Shown here piece after piece: positions 56,432 through 63,768 of a stretch of DNA of 64,000 nt (position 1 is the stretch's first letter; each line of letters starts with the position of its first letter). The position numbers and the translations under genes are program-made. Location: NCBI RefSeq assembly GCF_004339595.1, contig NZ_SMFU01000007.1:496001-560000 (forward strand), in the 5' to 3' direction. Source of the stretch: Marinobacterium mangrovicola. Lineage in GTDB: Bacteria; Pseudomonadota; Gammaproteobacteria; Pseudomonadales; Balneatricaceae. The notes beneath the pieces are model-generated. The model did no database searches. It was not told the DNA's origin and worked only from the letters and a program-made list of their open reading frames with translations.

Positions 56432-56725
56432 AGCGGCTGTTAAATTGTATGTTATCTATTGGGTACGAATTTAAAATTCAATATGAATTTATTTTCATAT
56501 GATTTTGTATCCACCTGTGCACACCACGCACAAATGGTTAAACGTGCGTTTGACCTTTGCTGGATCTGCTGCTTTTCTTCCTTTGCCTGTTGACGGATTA
56601 CATTGTTCAGCGTGGTGGTAATTAATCCAATCGCCCACCGCTATGTCATAAAACCGTTTACTGGAAACCGATTCAAAAATAAGAATGGGCTGATCTATGA
56701 CCAGCCCTGGACAAGGAGTTGGTTC
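56432..56725 (+). promoter_or_regulatory. Low-GC leader of the paralogue cluster
   Basis: 294 bp, clearly AT-richer than its surroundings. It should hold the cluster promoter; TTGACC (about 56550) and TTGACG (about 56592) are possible -35 elements but no matching -10 is clear. A hairpin GGGCTG/CAGCCC at 56687-56707 sits just before the ribosome-binding site AAGGAG (56713-56718) of the first gene. Confidence 0.4.
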
Positions 56726-57853
56726 ATGCAGGAATCCGCAGTCCAGTTCCCGCCTGAGGCGACGAGCGGCGATTATCGGCTTGTCGTCACCTCCATCGGA
56801 GAGGCATCGCCAGCCACGGCGCGCTCCATCGCGGTGGGGCTTAATGTTTCCGTGCAGAGCGTGCTGGATGCGTTCTACCGGGCTCCCTCCATTCTTGTCG
56901 ACCAGGTCTCGCTGGATATCGCCGAGCAGATGCAGACGCTGTTGAACTCCCTTGGCTATGAGACCGCGATCGAGGCCAGCGCCGAGGCGGTGCCGGCGAC
57001 CCAGGTTTACGTGGATATTGCCGCCTACCTGACCGACGCGAAGCAGTTCGATCGTGTGACCACTGAGCTGGCCCGATTTATTGGTGCCAGCGAAGCCGAT
57101 GCCTCACGCCTGTTGAGCACGCCGCCTGGCGTGGTGTTGGGCAGCGTCACCGAGGCTACGTTGGAGGCGCTGCGAAAGCGGCTGGGAGAGGGGGTGGAGC
57201 TGATCGCCTCGAGCCCTGAACAGGCGTTCTATGACGTGTTTCTCAGCGCCGATAGTGCTGACCAGGCGAGTCACACCTGTGCCGAGTTGCGCCGACGTGG
57301 CTACACCCCGATGGCGGAGCAGGGTTGTGCACTGATGGGGCTTAGCAAGTCCGAAGCGGATCAGCTCTGGTCCATTTTCCACAAGGCTAACAGCCTGCGT
57401 GTGATCAATCGTGATTTCCTGCGCTATGACCTGGTGCTGACAGACCCCGGAGCAGGACCTACGCAGCGGGCGCAAAAGGTGTTGCGGGATATGGCCGGCA
57501 TTCCCGAGCACCTGATCGAACGGGTATTTGCGGCAACGCCGATTACCCTGATCGACGCGCTGCCGGCCGGGGAGCTAGAAGCCGCCATGACGGCCTGCTC
57601 CGATGCCGGTCTCAACGTTCGCGCGGATCTGATCAGCTTTATGCATCTGGGGCTGAGAATTACCCGCACTTCACAACCGGGTCTGCTGCGTAACACGCTG
57701 AGCAGTCTGGGTTTACTCGATCCGGCGCAGGCGTCATTGCCGGAGCTGCCCTTCCATCTTCCCTGCCATTTTCCGGAGCTTCAGGCCAGGATCATTCGCA
57801 GTGCACTGCAGGCGGCGGGTACCGATGTAGAGCTCGTGGAGGTTGCCGCATGA
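56726..57853 (+). CDS. Protein with tandem ribosomal bL12 C-terminal-like repeats
   Basis: A 375-residue cytosolic protein built of repeated units of about 70 residues, each with a beta strand, an Ala-rich helix, a short helix ending in a Pro, a long amphipathic helix and a closing strand: about 17-84, 94-162, 234-303 and 308-373, with a less regular unit at about 169-230. The unit YDLVLTDPGAGPTQRAQKVL onward closely follows the layout of the L7/L12 C-terminal domain, which is also the fold of ClpS. ATG at 56726 follows AAGGAG at 7 nt. It overlaps the TPR gene by ATGA. Likely a protein-protein interaction adaptor; function unknown. Confidence 0.72.
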   Translation: MQESAVQFPPEATSGDYRLVVTSIGEASPATARSIAVGLNVSVQSVLDAFYRAPSILVDQVSLDIAEQMQTLLNSLGYETAIEASAEAVPATQVYVDIAAYLTDAKQFDRVTTELARFIGASEADASRLLSTPPGVVLGSVTEATLEALRKRLGEGVELIASSPEQAFYDVFLSADSADQASHTCAELRRRGYTPMAEQGCALMGLSKSEADQLWSIFHKANSLRVINRDFLRYDLVLTDPGAGPTQRAQKVLRDMAGIPEHLIERVFAATPITLIDALPAGELEAAMTACSDAGLNVRADLISFMHLGLRITRTSQPGLLRNTLSSLGLLDPAQASLPELPFHLPCHFPELQARIIRSALQAAGTDVELVEVAA

Positions 57854-58455
57854 ATCACGCCCAGCAAGCCGCCAAACCCGAGACCCACGGTTATCACCTG
57901 GGAATTGCCGAAGCGGGCAAGTGCTTTGCTCTCAAGGGCGATCATCGCGAAGCCCTGCGCCATTACCGTGAGGCGATTCGTCTGGCGGTCTCCTCGGCGG
58001 CACCCGAGGTGTTTTTTCGCCATTACTGCCAATGCGTGCTGGAGAGCCTGGAACTCACCGGCCAGTTCGGGGAAGTGATCGAGTACTGCGAAAAAGCCGA
58101 CGCCTATTACGAGCAGATAGGTGCTCAGCGGAAACTGCACGGCAGGGATCACGCCAGCATTCTGGAACGTCTCGGGATGATCTACGCGAAACAGGGTGAA
58201 CGCGAGGCGGCCATCGCCAGCCTTGAGAAAGCGCGCACCCTGGCCGGTAGCGAAAGGCTGGCACTCACCGAGCAGGTTTATGGCTGGTTGCGTCGCGGCA
58301 TGGTGCCGGATGTGGCGCGACTCACTGCCGCACAGCGCAAACATCAGTATTTCACCGTCCGGGCTGAGCAGGTTGATGCCCGGCGGGCACGACCCTTGGC
58401 CGCCGATAGTGGGGCGAACCGGAGGGGCTCCAACCCTTTTGATATCTCAGACTGA
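57850..58455 (+). CDS. TPR-like helical repeat protein
   Basis: A 201-residue cytosolic protein with two to three TPR-type units: HLGIAEAGKCFALKGDHREA near 15-34, FRHYCQCVLESLELTGQFGE near 56-75 and ERLGMIYAKQGEREAAIASL near 104-123. The C-terminal 50 residues are basic and probably disordered. Coupled to the upstream gene by ATGA, 30 bp before the large paralogue. Probably an assembly chaperone or scaffold for the cluster, by context. Confidence 0.75.
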   Translation: MNHAQQAAKPETHGYHLGIAEAGKCFALKGDHREALRHYREAIRLAVSSAAPEVFFRHYCQCVLESLELTGQFGEVIEYCEKADAYYEQIGAQRKLHGRDHASILERLGMIYAKQGEREAAIASLEKARTLAGSERLALTEQVYGWLRRGMVPDVARLTAAQRKHQYFTVRAEQVDARRARPLAADSGANRRGSNPFDISD

Positions 58456-58485
58456 TGCCGCCCCGGCGCGGCAGGGAGGAGAGCG

Positions 58486-60276
58486 ATGGCGGATTATGAT
58501 GGATTGACCCCTGGGCAGGTGCTGGCCGACGCCAGCGTTGCCGAATTTATCAAAACGCTGGGGCTGTCGATAGCTGAAGCGCAGCAGGCGCTGGACGAAA
58601 ATTCGGTGGATCAGATCGGCGAGTTTCTGATTCCGCGGGAGTCTCTCGGTGGCAAGACATTGCTCGATCTTGGACTATCGCCGGCGTTTTATCACTACCA
58701 GCATGCCGATATCAGCTGTTCGCTGCAGCTGAGTCTGAGAGTAGAGAAAGACCTCAGTGTTGGGCTCAACCTGAACGGCTCCTACAGCGACAACCAGACC
58801 AGCAACTCCGACCAGTCTGAAAGCAGTGAAGGCACCGAAAGTGGCACCACCACTGCGACGCGGGAGCGCACGGCAGAAGTCAGCATCGAGTCCGCCAGCA
58901 CCGGTGCGCTCAGTATCGGTGGGCGCTCATTCAATCTAAGTGGTGACGACCCACTGGCCCGTATCCGTGCATTGCAGGATGCGGTGATGAACGATGCCGA
59001 GGCGGGGGTGCCGCGCCTGCTTTACGAGCCGGGTGATCGTAGCTTCGTAATCACCACCGATGCGGATGTGGAAAAGGTGCAAACCACCGACAGAACGGTG
59101 GTGTTCAATGGCGGTGGGTTTGACCGCTGCCTGATCCAGATCGATGCAAACAGCGCCACGGATTACGTGTTCAATGGCAGTGTCACCGTCAATACAACGG
59201 CCCAGGCGTCGCTCGAGGCCTATGCCAACCATGTCGAGGCGCAGGTGCGTGCAGCCGGTTATAACGCCAGTGTCTTTCCCGCTTCGACACCAATCTACAC
59301 CAGCCACTTCCGCACCGGGCATCATCATCTTGAAACCTTCGATGTGGATGGAACCACCTACAACGATGGCGTATTCCAGAGCCTGAGCGATCTGGCCCGG
59401 TTCGCCCGGGCACATAACTATGATCTCGATGTGGAGGGGTTTGCCGATGCCCAAAGTTACCGAAACCAGTCTGAGTCCGGCTCGGACCAGAGCAATATCG
59501 AGCTGGGTAACAGACGCGCTGACGAGGTGATTCGGGTGCTGCTCGCTAATGGTATGGAGGCCGGCAAGGTGCATCGCACCGCGTCCCGGGGCCGTGCTGC
59601 AGCCCAGGCTGCCGGCGGGCCGGCGGATAATGTGGCGTTTCGCAAGGCGGAGGTGCGCATTCGGGGGCGCAGCGCTTATCTGCTGATCGTGCATTCAACC
59701 TCGGCGAGCCTGACCATCGTTGATATCGCTCCCGACAAAAGAGCGCCAGGCAGTACAGGTAACGGTTTTGTCTGGCTCTATCGGCCGCAGTCGCTCTCCC
59801 TGAGCGGTAAAAAGGTCACCGTGGACGATATCGACTTTCCGTTGTCCGGCGCATCGGCGGCGGGACATGTGGCGGGCAGCCCGTCTGCCTATGCGGAAAA
59901 TCTCAAAAACTCGATCAACGCCAATACCAGCGTGGATTTCAGCGCATCCGCGGAAGCCAATATGGTCACGATCTTCGGCAAGAGCACGCCTTTCCGCTTG
60001 ACGCTGATTTCGTCAGAACAGCGCTCGATCCAGCTGAGCGGTAGCGAAGGGATCACCATTACCCGCAGCTTTACCCGCACAGAATCCTCCAGCCTCACGC
60101 GCCAGAACACGGGTAACCGGGCGGTGGCCGTGGGCGCGTCGCTGGATGTGCGCTACTCGCGCCAGTTTGAGATGAACGTGAGCGGTAACTCGGCGATCTC
60201 GGCACGGCTTGTCTCTATACCGGCGCCGCCGGAGTTTCTGGAGACGATCCGTTCCTTTTTAACGCCTAACGACTGA
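58486..60276 (+). CDS. Large cluster paralogue with OmpA-like domain inserted (paralogue A)
   Basis: A 596-residue protein with no signal peptide. It shares three motifs with the next three cluster proteins: LGLSIAEAQQALDENS (about 25-40), LLDLGLSPAFYHY (about 59-71), and a C-terminal stretch with SGNSAISARLVSIPAPPEF. Between motifs 2 and 3 lie a Ser/Thr/Gln-rich segment (about 95-125), a beta-rich region and an OmpA-like domain (about 300-395: VEGFADA, GNRRADEVIRVLLANGM, FRKAEVRIRG), plus further beta-rich segments. GGAGG precedes the ATG. Family unknown; the shared motifs faintly recall DUF2589. Confidence 0.7.
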   Translation: MADYDGLTPGQVLADASVAEFIKTLGLSIAEAQQALDENSVDQIGEFLIPRESLGGKTLLDLGLSPAFYHYQHADISCSLQLSLRVEKDLSVGLNLNGSYSDNQTSNSDQSESSEGTESGTTTATRERTAEVSIESASTGALSIGGRSFNLSGDDPLARIRALQDAVMNDAEAGVPRLLYEPGDRSFVITTDADVEKVQTTDRTVVFNGGGFDRCLIQIDANSATDYVFNGSVTVNTTAQASLEAYANHVEAQVRAAGYNASVFPASTPIYTSHFRTGHHHLETFDVDGTTYNDGVFQSLSDLARFARAHNYDLDVEGFADAQSYRNQSESGSDQSNIELGNRRADEVIRVLLANGMEAGKVHRTASRGRAAAQAAGGPADNVAFRKAEVRIRGRSAYLLIVHSTSASLTIVDIAPDKRAPGSTGNGFVWLYRPQSLSLSGKKVTVDDIDFPLSGASAAGHVAGSPSAYAENLKNSINANTSVDFSASAEANMVTIFGKSTPFRLTLISSEQRSIQLSGSEGITITRSFTRTESSSLTRQNTGNRAVAVGASLDVRYSRQFEMNVSGNSAISARLVSIPAPPEFLETIRSFLTPND

Positions 60277-60295
60277 TCGGCAGGGAGGAAACGCG

Positions 60296-60760
60296 ATGAG
60301 TGAGGTACCTGCGGTCACCCGCTCGCTGATGGCGGCGCCGCTACCCCAGATTATTGAAAAGCTCGGGGTGGCAGTAGCCCAGGCGCAGCTGGCGCTGGAT
60401 AAAAATTCCATCGATATCGCCCAGTCTCTGGCGGAGTCAGAGGTGGAGATCGGCGATAACACCTACAACCTGCTGTCGTTGGGGTTTGTGCCAAGTTTCT
60501 ACGCCTTCACCGAAGCCACGGTGGAGGCCAAGCTCAGCTTCAGCATGACCGAAAGTACCGAAACCTCGGTCAATGTGGGCGTTCAGGCGGGTGTTAATTA
60601 CGGCGTATTCATGGCTGCGGCTTCCGTGGATGTGGGCTACGCGCGCAAGTTTTCCGTGTCGGCGGAGGGGATGTCCTCCATCGCGGCGCGGCTGGTGTCG
60701 CTACCGGCGCCGGAGACTTTTCTGCTGTTGCTCAAACAGCAGTATCAGCAAGAGATCTAA
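60296..60760 (+). CDS. Minimal cluster paralogue (paralogue B)
   Basis: A 154-residue protein that is nearly the bare scaffold of the family: LGVAVAQAQLALDKNS (about 22-37), LLSLGFVPSFYAF (about 59-71) and the closing SAEGMSSIAARLVSLPAPET (about 121-140). Between lies a beta-rich core (SFSMTESTETSVNVG). Start has AGGGAGGAAA 4-8 nt upstream; 19 bp after paralogue A. Unknown function; probably a structural subunit. Confidence 0.72.
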   Translation: MSEVPAVTRSLMAAPLPQIIEKLGVAVAQAQLALDKNSIDIAQSLAESEVEIGDNTYNLLSLGFVPSFYAFTEATVEAKLSFSMTESTETSVNVGVQAGVNYGVFMAAASVDVGYARKFSVSAEGMSSIAARLVSLPAPETFLLLLKQQYQQEI

Positions 60761-60772
60761 AGGAGAACGACG

Positions 60773-61510
60773 ATGGCTATCGGACAGGAACTGCTTAACG
60801 TACCCATGGGCGATATGATCCGGCAGATGGCCTTTGCCATCGCCGATGGTCAATACCAGCTCGACGAAAACTCCATCAACGTGGCCGAGATGATGGGCGG
60901 TTTGACCACCGTGTATGACGAAGAGGGCAAGGTCAGCTTTGATGACAGCCGCGTGTTCTTCGGCTACGAGTACATGACCGTCAAGGAGGCCAACGCCTAC
61001 GCCGCGGTGGATGATGCCCTGAGTGGTACTGTCGGTGATGATGCCATCAAACTGACGGAAATCCTGACGCCGCTCACCGAAGGGATGGACGATAGTGCCG
61101 AGATCCGCGTACCCGTGCGCCACTCGATGATGGAGCTGGGGTTTACGCCGACCTTCTACCAGTTTGTCGATACCATCATTGAGGTGAAGATCGCGATCAA
61201 GATCACCCGCGAACGCGAATACTCCCGCACCACCAGCAACAAGAAAACCGACAAGGCCAACGCCTACAAACGTAAGCGCTCCTTCTGGGGTACCAAGCGC
61301 TCCAGCGGCAGCAGCAGCTCGGTTTCTACCAGTCAGGTCGATGCGACCTATTCAAGCAAGTACTCCTACTCGGCAGAGGGTGCTTCCATCCTGCGTACGA
61401 AAATCGTGCCTGTTCCGCCGCCTGCGGTACTCGAAGACCGTATCCGCTCGTTTATGGAATCCGAAGAAGCGCGCCGCAATGCCGCCCTGGAAGAGGCCGG
61501 TGACAGCTGA
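60773..61510 (+). CDS. Cluster paralogue with acidic insertion and basic linker (paralogue C)
   Basis: A 245-residue paralogue: MAFAIADGQYQLDENS (about 18-33), MMELGFTPTFYQF (about 119-131), and SAEGASILRTKIVPVPPPAV (about 203-222). An acidic insertion (about 40-115) separates motifs 1 and 2; a Lys/Arg/Ser-rich segment (about 150-185, KKTDKANAYKRKRSFWG) separates motifs 2 and 3. AAGGAGAA precedes ATG, 12 bp after paralogue B. Confidence 0.72.
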   Translation: MAIGQELLNVPMGDMIRQMAFAIADGQYQLDENSINVAEMMGGLTTVYDEEGKVSFDDSRVFFGYEYMTVKEANAYAAVDDALSGTVGDDAIKLTEILTPLTEGMDDSAEIRVPVRHSMMELGFTPTFYQFVDTIIEVKIAIKITREREYSRTTSNKKTDKANAYKRKRSFWGTKRSSGSSSSVSTSQVDATYSSKYSYSAEGASILRTKIVPVPPPAVLEDRIRSFMESEEARRNAALEEAGDS

Positions 61511-61550
61511 TCTGCTGAGCTTCTTTCAGTAACAAGCAGAGGGTAAGCCC

Positions 61551-62117
61551 ATGTCTATAGGCACAGAAATGCAGAATACCCCCTTTCCCGAGATGGTGCG
61601 GGCCCTGGGGGTGGGGATTGCTGAGGCGCAGTACGAGCTTGATCTGGTGTCTCTGAAGATCGCAAGGATGATGGCGGGTTACGCGCCGGACCCGGAACCT
61701 GAAGAGGGTGAGCCTGCGCCGCCGGTTTCGGAGTCGCCGGAGCGCAATGTACTGGTGAAGCTCGGAGACGGTAACGAGTACTCGCTGCTGGAGCTGGGCT
61801 TTGTGCCGACGTTTTACCAGTTTGTCGACACACTGATTGAGCTCAAGCTCTCCATCTCCATGTCTCGCGAGACCAACTTCAAGCGTTCGTCCACCCAGGT
61901 AAATGCTTCGGTCAGCGGCAAGGTGGGGTTCTTCTCTGCTTCCGCCAAGATGAGCGTCAGCTCCGTCTCCGCCAGTTACTCCTCCAAGTATCAGTATTCG
62001 GCGGAAGGCTCCTCGCTGATGCGAACCAAGCTGGTTCCAGTGCCGCCGCCGGCGATTCTGGAGGAGAGGATCCGGGCGATGATCGCCGCGACCCAGGCCG
62101 AAGCGGATAGCGAATAA
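61551..62117 (+). CDS. Cluster paralogue (paralogue D)
   Basis: A 188-residue paralogue, closest to C: LGVGIAEAQYELDLVS (about 19-34), LLELGFVPTFYQF (about 78-90), and SAEGSSLMRTKLVPVPPPAI (about 147-166). A Pro/Glu-rich linker (DPEPEEGEPAPPVSESPE) follows motif 1. The motif 2-3 interval is Ser-rich and beta-like. GAGGGTAAGCCC precedes ATG. Only 3 bp separate it from the next gene. Confidence 0.72.
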   Translation: MSIGTEMQNTPFPEMVRALGVGIAEAQYELDLVSLKIARMMAGYAPDPEPEEGEPAPPVSESPERNVLVKLGDGNEYSLLELGFVPTFYQFVDTLIELKLSISMSRETNFKRSSTQVNASVSGKVGFFSASAKMSVSSVSASYSSKYQYSAEGSSLMRTKLVPVPPPAILEERIRAMIAATQAEADSE

Positions 62118-62120
62118 GTT

Positions 62121-63080
62121 ATGACAAGACGCAGCTGGCGTGATCTGGAGCCTGACACTGCGGGAGGTCAGTCGTCATCGCCGGCGTTTCCCGGAGTGCC
62201 ATCCATTACGCCCGGAGCTCAGGGGAACCTGGAAGAGGCTGCCCGTATGGCACCGGATACGGAGCTGGGCCGTTTGCTTGAGAAACGCAATGAGCTGGAA
62301 GCCAGGCTTCGGCAGGTCACCGGCGAAGAGAGCAGTGATGAAACGATGCGACAACGTTTCCCGGTGGCCAGTTTCGCCGAGCGGCGTGCGCAGGAGCAGG
62401 CATGGGCGGCTCAACGTGCTGCGAGCCTTGCGCGCGGTGGAGCTGATCCCATCGAACGACATTTGGGCCCATCCCCACTGGAAGGTCGAATGGATGCAGG
62501 TTTGGCAGGGCGCAGCGGCCTGATGGACGGTATTGGCAATAGGTTCAGTAGCGCATTGGGTGGAGCCCGCACAGCCCTGGGCCGCGGCAACCAGGCATTG
62601 CGACCGTTCAGTGACACGCTGGGCAGTGCGCAGCGCTCTGCCGGCGACGCGCGCACCCAGCTGCGAGATCTGGATCGTCAGTTCGCCGAGGAAGGTGTAT
62701 CCGATGCGGAAAGGCGCGAGATTCGAAAGGCGCTCCATGGCGACAAACTCGATAAGGCAGGAGCAGCGCTGGACCGGGCCAATGCCGCAATGGACAGGCC
62801 GAAGCGAGCGGCGGAGCAGATCGAATCCGGCTGGCTCGGTCGGCAGCAGAAGATCACCGGCGCGATGGACCGCCACTCCGGTTATGCCGATCGCCGTGAG
62901 CAGAGGATGTCGCTGGAGCGGGGCGGGTCCGGCGATCTGTTCGAGCGGATGCAGGCCAATCGTGAGCGTGCGCTGGAGCGGCGGCGTGAGGCGATGCTGC
63001 AGGATCAACGTGATGAGCAGCGTCGCCAGCGAGCCAGAGACAAGCAGCGTGAACGCCAACGTGAAAACGCTGAAGACTAG
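62121..63080 (+). CDS. Charged, low-complexity scaffold-like protein
   Basis: A 319-residue protein that I do not recognise. It is very rich in Arg, Ala, Gly and Glu; the middle (about 130-200) is Gly/Ala/Arg-rich and the C-terminal 70 residues are a strongly charged helix (RERALERRREAMLQDQRDE). No signal peptide or membrane segment. It sits 3 bp after paralogue D, presumably co-translated. A structural, linker or length-control role is possible; no evidence for an enzyme. Confidence 0.65.
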   Translation: MTRRSWRDLEPDTAGGQSSSPAFPGVPSITPGAQGNLEEAARMAPDTELGRLLEKRNELEARLRQVTGEESSDETMRQRFPVASFAERRAQEQAWAAQRAASLARGGADPIERHLGPSPLEGRMDAGLAGRSGLMDGIGNRFSSALGGARTALGRGNQALRPFSDTLGSAQRSAGDARTQLRDLDRQFAEEGVSDAERREIRKALHGDKLDKAGAALDRANAAMDRPKRAAEQIESGWLGRQQKITGAMDRHSGYADRREQRMSLERGGSGDLFERMQANRERALERRREAMLQDQRDEQRRQRARDKQRERQRENAED

Positions 63081-63126
63081 TACGTATTACTTATCTGTAT
63101 GAAGTCACCTGTATGAGGTAGTTGGA

Positions 63127-63768
63127 ATGAGCGAAGGACAGTTCATCGCAGATACACTGGAAAGCCTGCTGGCGGGCATGGCAGAGAGCCTGCGTGATGC
63201 ACAGGAGGAGTTGAACACCCTGGCTCCTCTTGATAGCTACGGACGGCCCATGCCGCAGTACCGCATTCCTCACCTTGATTTCGAAATAGGGTTTGAGCTG
63301 AAGTCCGAAACGACGCCCTCGGGAGGTATTCGCTTCAAGTTTCTAGCCCTGAAACAGGAACAAAGCTCGCGCGAGGTGGCCAGCCGTATCAGTGGCCGGT
63401 TTATTGCTGTACCCCCGGGTGAGGGGATGCCCGTTCCCCGGCTGGAGGCCGAAGTGGAGTCCCAGGGGGCGAAACGCACACTGGTGTTGCAGGCCAGCAC
63501 CAGTGCTGGCCAACTGCTGCAGGGGGCTGAGATCGAGCTCAACCTGGACCGCGAGGCATCGTTGGGCCTGTCCCAGGCGGCGGGCGTCGCCACTCCCAGG
63601 TTAGCGGCGGTGCAACTGACAAGAGCCCTGGTTCAGACTGATGAGTCCGGCGAGGCTCGCGCCGAGGTGACCCTGGGTCCGGCACTGCAGACCAAGGCGG
63701 TAATCGTGCTGGTGGCAGAGCTCGGAGCGGAGCGTCTGCGTATAGTGGTCGGCAAGGAGATAGCGTGA
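63127..63768 (+). CDS. Distant cluster paralogue with C-terminal beta-sandwich extension (paralogue E)
   Basis: A 213-residue protein. The N-terminal 100 residues keep the outline of the family: a helix LAGMAESLRDAQEELNTL (about 15-32), then YRIPHLDFEIGFELKS (about 44-59), and a closing ISGRFIAVPPGEG (about 88-100). This is weaker than among A-D. The remaining 110 residues look like an Ig-like beta-sandwich (TLVLQASTSAGQLLQGAEIE, EARAEVTLGPALQTKAVIVL). GAGG precedes ATG by 8 nt. Stop overlaps the next gene's start. Confidence 0.65.
   Translation: MSEGQFIADTLESLLAGMAESLRDAQEELNTLAPLDSYGRPMPQYRIPHLDFEIGFELKSETTPSGGIRFKFLALKQEQSSREVASRISGRFIAVPPGEGMPVPRLEAEVESQGAKRTLVLQASTSAGQLLQGAEIELNLDREASLGLSQAAGVATPRLAAVQLTRALVQTDESGEARAEVTLGPALQTKAVIVLVAELGAERLRIVVGKEIA

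Noticed and set aside
62175-63059. 294-codon minus-strand frame opposite the charged scaffold-like gene
   Set aside because: Considered because the plus-strand protein is low-complexity. The plus frame has the right spacing after paralogue D and ordinary coding character; the minus frame has no neighbours in its orientation.
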